The notes under the pieces are model-generated. The model searched no databases. It worked only from the letters and a program-made list of their open reading frames with translations, and was not told where the DNA came from. The translations under genes and the position numbers were made by a program. From assembly GCA_028023455.1 (NCBI GenBank), contig JAQFVV010012477.1:3125865-3189864 (forward strand): a DNA stretch of 64,000 nt, given 5' to 3'. Position 1 is the first letter of the stretch. Each line of letters begins with the position of its first letter. Below are positions 15,601-27,071 of this stretch, one piece after another. Source of the DNA: Epiperipatus broadwayi. Its lineage: Eukaryota > Onychophora > Udeonychophora > Euonychophora > Peripatidae.

Positions 15601-15830
15601 TTGATGTACTACTCAATGTTAAAACCACTCTCTTGTAATTGTCCCTAGAGTCTATTCTATAAAGTTATGTGTGGAATATTTCAAACCCCATAAAAATCAT
15701 CCATCCTCTTGCAATGATATTGTATGTTTAATATTGAGTTAGCGTGATATAGAGTAAACAAGTAGACAAAGATGACCAGAAGAAAACATAGAGATTGGAA
15801 GGTTACAATATATATATACTTATATATATA

Positions 15831-16450
15831 CTTTTAGATAAATGCTTATCTTAAGGTAGTTTTTTGAATCTGGTATCCTAGCTTCTCACTGAAGAGAGCC
15901 ATAGCTCAAAACCAATCTGGGGATGGGTACAATCTTAGATAAAGATGATTTGAATGCTTTCTCTTGTAGCATTTATCATAAAAAAATAAGTTTGTTCAGA
16001 GCTATTGGCATGCTCTTTACATTACATATTGATAAATGCATGCTGCATAGGTCATATGATATATAACATGATTTTATTACTATTATTATTTTTCTGTTGA
16101 GGACTTTGACTAAATTAAATTATAAAAACCATTAATTTATGGGATTTCTGAATTAGATTTAGACCCATATGATTAATTCAGTTGGAGAGCTGAATTTAAA
16201 GACTTGTAGATATTTAAAGTTTCAGATCTTTTTTTTTAAGAGTTAACTTTTAGATAAATGCTTATCTTTAGTTAGTTTTTTTAATCTGGTGTCCTAGCTC
16301 TCACTGAAGAAAGCCAAAGCTCAAAACTGGTCCAGAGATGGGGACAATCCTAGACAAAAATTATTTTGAATTTTTTCTCTTGTAGCATTTATCATTAAAA
16401 ATAAGCTTGTTTACAGCTATTGGCATGCCCTTTATATTATATATATTAAA
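15831..16450 (+). repeat. Family B repeat, tandem dimer (416-bp period), decayed hammerhead motifs
   Basis: Two direct copies start with CTTTTAGATAAATGCTTATC at 15831 and 16247. Each contains a hammerhead-like segment. Copy 1 (15899-15927) has core CTGAAGA, stem GAGC-CATA-GCTC, then AAAA where GAAA is required, and AATC where GTC is expected. Copy 2 (about 16306-16335) also has CTGAAGA and AAAA but retains GGTC. The loss of the core G (CG to CA) makes both predicted inactive. Tandem dimers of roughly 400-bp hammerhead units are the known layout of metazoan retrozymes. The same family occurs as a palindrome at 45.04-45.64 kb and, more distantly, as the array at 54.26-56.92 kb. Confidence 0.75.
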
Positions 16451-16859
16451 GAGACCTATTGGTTTAAATAGGGCTGACAAAGCACAACATATTCCAGCTA
16501 TGTGAAACTCATTTTATCTAATATTAAATTGAAATTAATAGGTGAAAAAACTGAGGGAAATAAATATTTTGATAAGCCTTATATTGTGAATACTGAACTA
16601 CTTCAAGATCGAATGATTGCTCTTTCAAAAGTTAACCTTGATAATGGTGGTTGCTAGTCTGTTGAAATATCGGATTGCAATGCAAAATAATATTTTTTAT
16701 CTACATCATATACCGTGAAAACATTAAATATAATATATGTATATACAACCACAAATAAAATGTCCATTAATTAAAAATTATTGTAACAACAATAAAAATA
16801 ATAAATATAATGGTAATTAACTATTATATACAATCTTTCAATCTGCAGAAATACTTTTG

Positions 16860-17430
16860 GTTAATTACTTAACCTGCCTCTACTGCCATTAAATTCAAAA
16901 AACAAAACAGAAGCAAACATCAACTCAAATGCCATGAATCCTGAAGTTTATTGTTAGCAGCTTGTCTATTATTTAAATTGATTTTATTTCTATTTATTAA
17001 AATTGCCTCCTTAGTTTTTTTTTCCTTTATTATGACTTTCAAAATTTTTGTTGATATGTTATCCTATAATATATAGGTGAATCAAGGTGCAGTATTGGAA
17101 AAAAAATTATAGGAGCACAAATTGTTATATAAGAATATGAAAAGTAAAAATAATAATGATTTAATGACTGCTTCGGTTTTCTTGGATCATGACGAATATG
17201 TAAATATAAATTTATGTTTGATACTGAAAGTGTTAAAATTCTTCAGAAGAGAGAAACCATAATAAAAGAAAAATTAATGAGGCAATTTTAAAAGAAATAA
17301 AATGAATTTAATTAATAGACAAGCTACTAACATTATTCTACAGGATTAATGAAATTTGATTGATGACATTTGCTTCTATTTTGGTTTTTGAATTTAACGG
17401 CAGTTGAGATTGGTTAAGGAATTAACCCAC
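16860..17430. repeat. Inverted repeat with about 155-bp arms, unknown family
   Basis: The left arm (16860-17020, starting GGTTAATTACTTAACC) is the reverse complement of the right arm (about 17275-17430, ending GGTTAAGGAATTAACCC). Shared inner landmarks are a CTGCCATTAAATTC / GAATTTAACGGCAG pair and a GCAGCTTGTCTATT / AATAGACAAGCT pair. The 250-bp middle can be read on the plus strand as a fragment containing TASVFLDHDEYVNI. I do not recognise it firmly, but it lies directly before Penelope-like remnants and could be an N-terminal part of the same element. Confidence 0.6.
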
Positions 17431-17465
17431 AGTACTATTATATTTAATAATTTTATTGTTATATA

Positions 17466-20305
17466 TATATATTTTAATATGTGGAAATACTGGTTGAATT
17501 TTCATATTATAAAAATCACTATCAGATACTAATAGACAGTTCTTAATGAGAATAGCAAATGGTAAACACTTCTTGCATTCAAAACTGTAATCTTTTAAAT
17601 GCAATCTGTAGATGTTAAATAAAGACTAAAGCAATAAACTATTAATTTATAGTTTAAGATAAGAAAGATAATTAATTGCTTTTCACAATTCCTTATGAGT
17701 AGGAATTTAATTAATTTTTATTAATTAAAAATTAGTTAAATTTAATTTTTAATTAATTTTATTAATTTTTGTTAATTAATTTACTTTTCATTGATTTCTA
17801 AATAAGGATTTAATTTATTTATTTAACATTCACATCTGTTAAAAATTCTCAATTTATAACATCTGATTGAACAATGGAAGTATTTTGTCTATGATGATTC
17901 AGGGAGGACTGTTATTAATCATTTGTCTGTCTTTTTAAAATTATTGTTAGACATTTCTATTATTGTTATTCAGAAAGAGAAATTGAAGGATATTTTTGAT
18001 GGAATGAATGCTTTTGATCCTAATGTTAATTTTCTTATTGTTGAGGTATTTTTGACTTATTGAATTAAAAAATAGTATTGTTAAAGTTGGTAATGCTTTA
18101 TTTTATAGTCATTTTTATTAAACATACAATTTTAAGAAATATGATAAGGCCTGATGGTCATCAACATTTTACTCATAAGAAAATTTTGATACTGAATTTT
18201 TGTTATGAGAATAGAAATCTTAAGACTTTGCTTATGATTATGTTGAATAATTTGCTTATGATTATGCTGATTTGGATTATAGTAACACATTTATTACAAA
18301 TATTGTATTTAATAAAAACATCTATAGGACTGATAATAATAAAAGTTGGATTGTTTGTGAAAATAAATAATTTATTTCTTTACCACTCAAGTCATAAATT
18401 TATAAATTGGTTTATAAGAGTAATCATTTATAGGGTGATATGAAATTGGCCTAGAAGATAGTCCATGATTTAAATTAATTATTAAATAGTTCAAGACAGG
18501 TCATTGATTGCAAATCTATTTATATTATAGTTTATAAAATTCCTTGCAGTTGTCATTATTATTGGTCAAAATAAATTATGTGCCTAATGAAAGGAGTTAA
18601 AGTTATTAAAAGGAGTATTAAATGTAGGTATCATAATTCATCTTTGTATATTCATGTATGGAATACAGGTCATAAAATATTATTTGATAATGCAGTGTAT
18701 GTTTTATGAAATATATGAATTTAAAAAAAAACAAAGAAACACTGATGATAAAAGTTCTTGATTATGAGGCTATCAATCTAATGAGAATATCCATTGATGT
18801 AAAGGATGGCTGGTTTTTGAGGAAAATTAAGGAAAGACAATTTTGTTTTGTATATATAGGTTGTTTGTATCTAATTCGATTTCACTGGGGAAAGCTCTGT
18901 TTGTGAATAGAACAACTATGGTCATGTGATATTATTAGTAAAATTTTATTTTTGGCTAGTATTGTATGTTATTTGGTTATCCTATTTTAATTATTTCCTG
19001 TGTAATTAGGGATATTATGGTCTTGAAATACTCATAAACTTGATTATATTTGCATATTCTTAAAAGTACAAAAACATAATTATTTAATTCATTTTTATTT
19101 GTTTGTTTGTTTGTTACTTAATAAAGCAAGAATTTTTGCACAAATCTTGACAATTCTTGAAAGCTTTTTTTCATTTTTTTTAAAAATTAAATAACCTATA
19201 ATGTATTTTTTCTTGATGACTCTTAATTGTTTCAAAAATTGGAAAATTTATTTCCACAATGACCAAAGTCATAGATACCAAGAGTTATCACAAGAGAATT
19301 GATCAACATCTAAAATATGCCTATTAAACATTTAGAGCAATATTTGTGAAGTTGTTAAAGAACAAACAAGCAAACATGAACATTTTTATTTCAATAAGTA
19401 TATGTATTTGTTGATTTTTTATATTACAAAATCACTGGCAGATGTCAATAGACAATAATTAATGAAAATAGCAAACTGTAAACACTATCTGCATTTAAAA
19501 CTGCATATTATTAAATGCAATCTCTAGGTGTTGTGTAGAGAATCAAGCACTACAGTATTTGTTTACAATTTTAAAAAAGGGAATCTTATAATTTCTTATA
19601 AATAATAGACTGTTCCATCATTCAGTCAGATATTATAAATTCATAATTTTTATTAGATGGAAATGTTTAAATAAATAAATAAATATTTTTTTTTACTTAA
19701 AATAAATAAAAATGAAATTAATTAATAGAAATCAATAAAATTAATTAAAAATTAAATTCAGTTCAATTTCATTAACTTTTTAATTAATAAAAATTGACTA
19801 AGTTTTTTATTTATAAGGAATTGTAAAGGGTTAGTAGCTTTTTCACTTAAACTGTAGATAGTACTGTATTGCTTTAGTCTCTATACAAAACATGTTTGAA
19901 TGTATTAAAGCATTGTGGTTTGCTATTTTTATTAATTACTGTCTACTGACATCTGATGGTATTTTTTAATATGATAATTCAACAAATATTTCCACATATT
20001 GAATTATTTAAACGTTTGCATCTAATAAAAATTATCAACTTGTTATATCCTGACTGATAAATAAAAGAGTCCATTTTAAAAGGAATTGTGAAAGATTATC
20101 ATTCTTTTTTTAAACTGTAAATAAATAGTGGAGTAGTTAATCCCTATGTAGCACAAAGAGATTCCATTTAAAAGCATACACTTTGTAATGTAGAAAACAA
20201 TTATAGTTTGCTAATTTCATTAATTACTATCTATTGACATCTGATGGTCATTTTTCTAATATGAAAATTCAAAAGATATTTCCACATATTGAAATATTTA
20301 ACCAT
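17466..20305 (+). mobile_element. Penelope-like element remnant with terminal repeats (PLE-1)
   Basis: The element consists of a broken coding region (17.88-18.91 kb) between two direct copies of a repeat of roughly 200-230 bp (17466-17700 and 19385-19590). Two inverted copies follow (19815-20010 and 20080-20305). Shared landmarks are the segments around GTGGAAATA, AATAGCAAA and TAAATGCAATCT. PLEs are known for such LTR-like repeats in direct and inverted order, often in partial tandem. The AT-rich palindromic stretches at 17700-17790 and 19705-19800 adjoin the repeats. The family assignment rests on degraded protein motifs, so I am moderately sure. Confidence 0.65.
17880..18910 (+). pseudogene. 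PLE reverse transcriptase C-terminus plus GIY-YIG endonuclease, decayed
   Basis: PLE proteins combine a telomerase-related reverse transcriptase with a GIY-YIG nuclease. By combining frames, fragments appear in the expected order. KLKDIFDGMNAFDPNVNF (about 17980-18035) resembles the palm/thumb segment before the conserved LPFLD. FITNIVFNKN follows near 18285-18315. KIPCSCHYYW (about 18535-18570) resembles the zinc-knuckle/GIY segment. A segment like HVWNTGHKILFDNA (about 18650-18695) matches the conserved 'H..xxH.I.F' part of the nuclease. An open stretch at 18706-18906 would be the C-terminal tail. Each fragment is in a different frame or bounded by stops. No YxDD box survives clearly (YDDS at about 17890 may be its relic). 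Confidence 0.6.
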
Positions 20306-21504
20306 TTACATCTGTGAAAAATTATCAATTTGTAATATATAAGGGTAATAACATATATTCAAAAGATTATTTAAATATTATAGTGGCTTGATCATTAATT
20401 TATTATGAATAATATTATTTTTGAAAAGAAATTTAGAAAAAAAAATCCCTTTATGGATTGATTGTCTTCCAGTAATGACCTTTACAAATAAAAATTATAG
20501 TTTATTTTCAATATAGTATGCTAAGATACAGTAAATGATGTGTGTATATAAATGAACATCTTGTAGGTAGTAATATTGTTTATTCTTGAATAAGTTAGGT
20601 GATAATGCATGTGTATTTGCATTTTAATTTATTATCACTTTAAAGAAATATTTTGTAGGTGAGTATATATATATATTGAAATGATCAATCTATTATTTAT
20701 TTTAAAAAATATTTTTTTTTGTTCTAAGCAAATTGATATGCAAATTTGTTTAATTTAAAAAAAAAAAAGAACTGAAATACATGTACAAAAGGGAAGGAAC
20801 TTTTCTTCTCATAAAATCTGTTTTTCTTTTATTTTTTATCAGAAGTGAATACTACTTAATTCAAATCCCAAAGATTTTCACTATGCCTTGTGAATAAAAA
20901 GGAGAGACACTATAAACAGCAAGAAGTAATCTGGAAAACTTTGAATGGTACTTTAAATAACTCTAGTGAAATAAAGAAATAGACTTATTTAAAAGGCAGA
21001 TAGAATTTACAAGTCTATATTATCACCATAAACAAACTTTTAATATTTGTCAGAAAAAAATAAATGACAATTATTTGTTTTGGTGAGTTTCATATCTAAA
21101 ATCTGATTTGTAATTTATTTTCACTAATCTAAATTTGTAAATATTGTTTGTTATCTGGATATTATTTTGAAATAAACTGTCATAAAAAAGGAAAGTACTG
21201 AATTTGTAATAACTTCTCTTTACTTGTTAATTTTTTTTATAAAATTATTATTATATTTCACATATGTATGTTAAGCTGATAAATTTTATATATATTATTA
21301 ATAAAAGAAAAAGGTAAAGAAATGATGATAACCATATAAGTCCCATGCACACATATAAATTGCCTAATGTAATTATTGTCATTATTCTCACTCATTCATA
21401 GTTAAACTTAAATTTGATTACTGAAAATTGAATTTTATGAATTCATATATGAATTTAGAATATCATTTACACATTTTTTTTTCAAAATAGTTCATAATTT
21501 TCCA
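20306..21504. other. AT-rich spacer, nothing recognised
   Basis: There is low-complexity AT-rich sequence only, with a TATATATATA run near 20665 and poly-A near 20758. No domain-like reading frame is seen. Confidence 0.5.
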
Positions 21505-22015
21505 TAAATGCCAATGAATACATCAAACTTCTTCTTTTTAAAATTAGTTTTTATATGACTAAAATAAAAAAAAATTAAACATAAAGATTTTGAAATAAAA
21601 CCTTTAGAATGTATAAAGTCATATCATGAAACAATGATAAAGGAAAGGATTTACATTAGTGAATTTAAATCTGAATTAAACAGGATGTTAATAGAAAAGA
21701 AAAAAGAAAATAATAGGTTTTTTAATTAAACTTTTTAAGGTATTATTTTGGATGTGTATATAAATTTAAAAAATTTGATTAAGTTGAGATTGTAATAGAA
21801 AAAAAAAACATGTTGAGGTAAAAATAGTTTTTAATATTTTTGCAATTGTTTGGAGTATGTGAGGTTTATTTTATATATTTATTTATTTATTTTTTCTTGA
21901 AAAAGACTATATGAAATAATCAAAACGTTGGATGTATTTTATTTTTTTATTATAGTCATATAAAAACAAGTTTTGAAAAGAAGTTTGATATATTCATTGA
22001 CATATGTGAATTCAT
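21505..22015. repeat. Inverted repeat, about 75-bp arms, unknown family
   Basis: The left arm (about 21505-21575: AATGAATACATCAAACTTCTT onward) is an inverted match of the right arm (about 21935-22015, ending AAGTTTGATATATTCATT). Both arms include TTTTTATATGACTA-type sequence. Outside both lie GAATTCATATATG motifs (21439 and 22008). The middle has a short plus-strand open stretch (about 21590-21720) rich in Lys/Glu that I do not recognise. Confidence 0.5.
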
Positions 22016-24177
22016 ATATGCACTGTTTATTGTTCAATGTTTAATAGTTCTACATATGTTTACATCCATATGGGCCAATACAATCCTACCAATTTAGTGA
22101 GTTAAGCATCGATCTCAGAATGACTCATCCCTGTATAAATTAACTAAAAGACCACTTTTTATAATTATTGTATAGAAGGTTCATTCAGTTAGGATTAGGA
22201 TTAAAAGATTATCCCTTTATAGTGAGTATTATATAAGTGGGTATGTTTAGGATTATAAACTAAAAAAACTATTCCTTATGATTATTGTGATAAAGATAGT
22301 ATTGATATCTATCCCATATAGAGAATATGTATGTGGAAGTACTAAAACACATGTATGTTAAAGAAATGTTAGTATTTATGAGTTCATACATGTGTAAAAT
22401 TATATTTAAGTTTGTTAGAGTCAAGGTTAAAGATATGGTGAATGTGTTACATTATCTATGAATATATTGATACTATGATATATAAAGATTAAGGGACTTT
22501 CTTAATGAAATAAATTGCATATTGATTAATGATTATACTTTCCAAATAAATTACTGTTACATGATTTGTTAATTGTACATCACTTAATAAGTACACTTGT
22601 AAATAAATTATCACCACATGATTTGGGTTACCTTGTTTAAGTAAGATTGCATTGGCTAATGTCATTGACTGGCAGTAACTTATATTCTTTGTGACTTAGT
22701 CTGGAATTGCAAATGGGATGTTGTAATGATTACCATGTTATATTAAATAAAGTATAGTTTTAAATATGCATGTGTTAGTTTATTTTCTAGTGCTTAAAGG
22801 CAAGTGGTGTGAGTACAATTTATATAAATAAATAAATAGAGAAAGTGTGTAATTTATGTAAATAAATAAATAGAGAAAATTTAAATATACGAACAATTGC
22901 TAAGTCTGATCATTACAATATATATTGAAATGGAAAGCATATTCCATTGTAATTTATCTCAAGTCTTGGCTTATTTTTATCAAAGTCCTGAGTTAGGAAG
23001 CCAATTGTAATGGAAATTGCATGTATAAAAGAAAAGAAACTAGTCCAATCATTCAATTTTGTAATCATTGATTACAATTATAATATTGCCTATCTGACTA
23101 GCTATACATAAAATATGTCTGGACACAAAAGACCAATAACAAGAGACATTAAATGATTTATTCTCAAGGTTAATTTGATCAGTGATTTAATTATTCACCA
23201 AAACATAAATTGGAAACAAAGGTAATTTTATTAAATCCAACCTATATTTGCAGATGGGGATTATGTGTAAGATAATATAATGATTAGTGATGGCTTAGAT
23301 AAATAATTATAAAATTGAATATTAGCAAAACACAAAATTATCATTTAAGTAATTCTCAGTCTCAAGCACTACCTACTGACCTTTGTACTGAAAAGAGAAA
23401 AATAAAGACATAAATAAATTTCAAATAAATCACAAAGTCATATCATATAAAGCAAATGGTATATACTTTATTTTAATTGTGGTTTGATTTTCTTTTCAAA
23501 TGGCAATAATTGCATTAAACACATATAATATTTGTTTATCTTTTAAGTTTTCATTTTAATTCAATACTATTTAAATTAACAGTATTTGCTAACAATAAGC
23601 ATGGATTGATGTTTGTATCTACATAAGAACCATCTATTATTTAACGCACAGAAAGATGCAATAATAGAGAAATAATAAAAATTGTAATATCTTCTTAAAA
23701 TAATAATTCAGAATCATATGTTCCTCAATGTTATATCATTTAACTTTAAAAAAATATATAATTATTCTTTTTCTACTGTGTTGGATATTTATTTGCTCCA
23801 TTTTCAGTAAATACTATACTCCTCTTTTGGACTACAAGTACAAACCCGTTAGATTTATTTTTTATAATAAGGCTTCTATTATGGCCCCTTAATTCAATAT
23901 CTTCCTTTATATCCTCATTAATTCTGAGATTTCAATAAATATTTATCATGCACTATATAATCCTTAATATATGAAACTTTTATAAATAAAATATAAAAAC
24001 AATTCCTATCTCATATGTGAAAAAATATGTATATATAACACAAACATAAAATATCTACAACATGATATACCTTTTTAAACATATGTAATGATGAAATTGT
24101 GAATTAAATTCTGAAGAGAAATATGACATAATTATTAAATTGTAAACACAAATATAATACATTATGTGTATATTTAA
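22016..24177. other. AT-rich spacer with one 38-bp tandem duplication
   Basis: At 22815-22880 a unit containing AATTTAT(A/G)TAAATAAATAAA and TAGAGAAA is repeated twice in tandem. No genes or known element ends are seen in the rest. Confidence 0.5.
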
Positions 24178-25135
24178 TATAAGGGATTCAAACTCAGACT
24201 TTCACACAACCCTCAACTCTCCATGTATCTCATATTGTTAATCTACCTGATCATACACATGTTGAAAAAATAAATAATCACCAATATTCATATTTCATGC
24301 TAAACCAGCAATCATCAGTTTGTCCAGATTACTATCATCACACATATATACAATCAATGCTCAGCTTTGTATTAAGATAGCCAATCTTCATACTGTAATG
24401 GACAGGTCTCAAACTACTCCAACTCTTCAGCCATCCATTTCATTGAAAATTTGAGGATGGAATGTTCAAAGCTCATATTTGTGCCAAAGTTGTCTTCCTA
24501 CATATGCATGATCAGGTGGGTCATCAATATGAGATGGCATGGAGAGTTTAGGGTTGTATGAAAGTCTGAGTTCGAATCCTTTATATTACAATATATATGT
24601 GCAGGTGTGTGTAAGTCTGTATAGTGTATTAATTTACATATTTAAAACATAGTGTGTTAAAGGTCTGCACATCCCCTGCATATATATGTAAATGGATTAT
24701 TCTCCAGTACAGCATGAGGAGTCAGAATGTCCAACTGGTCAATATGGGTGGGATGACAACCTTGGCACTAACATGGGCTTTAAACATTCCATCATCAGAT
24801 TTTCAATGAAATAGATGGCTGAAGAGTTGTGGGTTGGAGTAGTTTGAAGCCTGTCCATTAAAGTATGAATATTGGCTATCTTAATATAAAGCTGAACACT
24901 GATTGTATATATGTGTGAGGATAGTAATCGGGACCAACTGATGATTGCTGGTTTAACATGAAATATGTATATCGGTGATTATTTATCTTTTCAACATGTG
25001 TATGATCAGGTGGGTCAGCAATATGAGATGGCATGGAGAGTTGAGGTTGTGTAAAAGTCTTAGTTCAAATCCCTTATATTACATTATATATGTGCAGGTG
25101 TGTGTAAGCCTGTACAGTGTATTAATTTACATATG
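24178..25135. repeat. Family A repeats, head-to-head pair plus a direct tail copy
   Basis: The minus-strand copy (24178-24475) and the plus-strand copy (24780-25135) face away from a roughly 300-bp centre. Shared blocks, in sense order, are ATCATCAGATTTTCAATGA, GATGGCTGAAGAGTTG, CTGTCCATTA, CAACTGATGATTGCTGGTTT, ATGATCAGGTGGGTCA and a B-box-like GAGTTCGAATCC. An extra direct copy of only the tRNA-like tail is at 24495-24635. Position 24938-24963 carries a hammerhead-like core (CTGATGA then GAAA; see findings). The B-box-like segment and the length suggest a pol-III-type SINE or a PLE/retrozyme terminal unit. Confidence 0.75.
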
Positions 25136-26339
25136 CATATATTTATAAATGATTCCTAGGAGAACAAACGACAATCAATTTAATTTCCAGCCTACATTGT
25201 GTACAACAGATATGAATAGCATGCATGTACAATGCATTTAAATTTTAAAAAAAAAACAAGTGTTCTAATGACAAATAATATATAATCATTTGTTAATAAA
25301 TTGAAATTTGGAACCAGAACACGTAAGAATTAAAGGACAACAATTTTTTTTTAATAATAAGTGACCTGTAGCATCTTTACTAATAATATTTATAAATTAA
25401 GATTTAAAACAATTTACTTGTATTATGTGCAAATATATATTTCATGTGAACCAAAATAAAATAAAAAAACTGTAATACTTGATGAAACTTATATGTTGTT
25501 AATTATAATTATTGATTAAAACTTAAAATTAGTTTACATATAAATAAATAGTTAAATTTAAAATCGATTGTATAAAAAAAATGACCAAATTAATTACTAT
25601 TTAATCTTATTTTCTCTTCATTTTAAAGTTTAATAACTATTTAATGCGACTTTGTCCTTTCCAAGGTGGTTAAGATAACATGTAAAATAGTTTAAAATGG
25701 CAAATGCATGAATTCATGAGCCTTTTTGTTTTATAAATGATTAACTCATAGCATTTTTTATATCCAGGTTATGTTATAATGTATCAGTTAAAATGATAGA
25801 CCAATTTTCAATATTTTGCTATTGCTTATATTGGGTTGCTGTATATGAATAGCTACCTATTCATACCATTTGTTTTCTCGAAATGCCTGCTCTTCAATAA
25901 TTTGCTTATTTTTCACTAGATCTTAATCGTGGAATAGGGCAAAGATGGAGAGGATGAAACCACTGGACTGTAATTTTCTGTTAACCTACCATTCCTAAGG
26001 ATATTGAGTCCAATAAATATTGTAATTTCACAAAGAAAATGGTATAGGAGACAACAACAAAGTTTTGGTTTCTTTCCCTAATGGTGATTGCCAGTCCTTC
26101 TTGCTATACTATTTTAATGCCTATTGTTTAATTCAGTATTGTTGATATCAATATGTTTATTACAACAATCATCAATTTTTAAATATTAAAATTAAAAAAA
26201 AATTATATATAAAAATTAGCTTTTGCAATTTACAAAAACAAAATAGATAAATGAACAATAAATAATAAAATTACATCACAAACAATTTTAAGAACAAAAA
26301 TATGATCTAAACACATTTAATAATTTTATATGCCAATAT
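25136..26339. other. AT-rich spacer, nothing recognised
   Basis: No domain-like reading frame and no repeat shared with the rest of the window were seen by eye. Confidence 0.45.
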
Positions 26340-27030
26340 AAATCAAACTTTAATGGACAGGATTCAATTTTCTCCACTCTCTAACTCTTCAACCATCCAT
26401 ATCATTGAAAATCTGATGATGGTATGTGCATACATTATGAATCATTTATCTTTTTACATTTTGTGGTCATGTATATCAGTTGTATAAAATGGAGTGAATT
26501 AATAAATGGAGTCTGAATGTCTGCATTCAAATCCCCTCTAATTATATCTAGCTTAAATTATACATCTTTTTAATATTACATATTCCACCTGTATTCTGTT
26601 CATCTCTCTTGTATGTTTTTTAAATGGGCTTAAAATACTACATATGAAGTATCAGATTGTCTTGTCGCAACATGGGTATGACACAACAAAAATTTTGCAA
26701 ATAAGGGATTTGACCAAGCCATCATCAGCTTTTTAAATGTAATAGATGGCTGAAGAATTGGAAAATGGAAAACATTAAAGTCTATACATTAACATTTGAA
26801 GATTTTCTATTTTAATATAAACCAAGTACTGATTACATATAGGTGTGTGAGAGATGATAATCCGTACCAACTGATGGGTGATGGTTCAGCATGAAATACA
26901 TTGATGGAGATCATTTATTTCTTATACATGTATATGGTCATGTATAATGCTTGTATAAGATGCATTGGATCAATAAAAGGAGCTTGAAAGTCTGGGTTCA
27001 AACACCCTCTAATTATATAAATGTGTGTGT
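26340..27030. repeat. Family A repeats, second head-to-head pair
   Basis: A minus-strand fragment (26340-26430, ATGGACAG...CAACCATCCAT) is opposed to a longer plus-strand copy (26700-27022). The plus copy has GATGGCTGAAGAATTGG, then CAACTGATGGGTGATGGTTC and TTCAGCATGAAATAC (hammerhead-like, decayed), and ends with the B-box-like GGGTTCAAACACC. The downstream end lies 40 bp from the start of the gypsy LTR. Confidence 0.7.
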
Positions 27031-27071
27031 AACCAAAAAACTTATAAACTCTAACTAATAGAAATATATAT

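Larger units (their letters stand above)
6013..15830. other. AT-rich spacer with small repeats only
   Basis: No reading frame here shows a recognisable domain. The stretch holds homopolymer and (TAA)/(AT) runs, a C-run with CGCG at about 7941-7955, a two-copy tandem duplication at 8.9 kb and a hairpin-type repeat at 12.6 kb (both listed separately). A short CG-rich patch, ATCGATCGCG, lies near 10475. Nothing else stood out. Confidence 0.5.

Noticed and set aside
18078-18443. 121-codon plus-strand open frame
   Set aside because: It overlaps PLE fragments that read in a different frame, and its composition (Ile/Leu/Met/Lys runs) is what AT-rich DNA gives by chance.
20085-20300. Hammerhead in PLE-1 terminal repeats (ATCTGATGG...GAAAATTC)
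   Set aside because: The core is CTGATGG, stem II does not form, and there is no cleavage triplet with matching stem I.
24800-24850. Second CTGAAGAG motif in family A as a hammerhead core
   Set aside because: It is followed by GAAG rather than GAAA and has no stem II complementarity.
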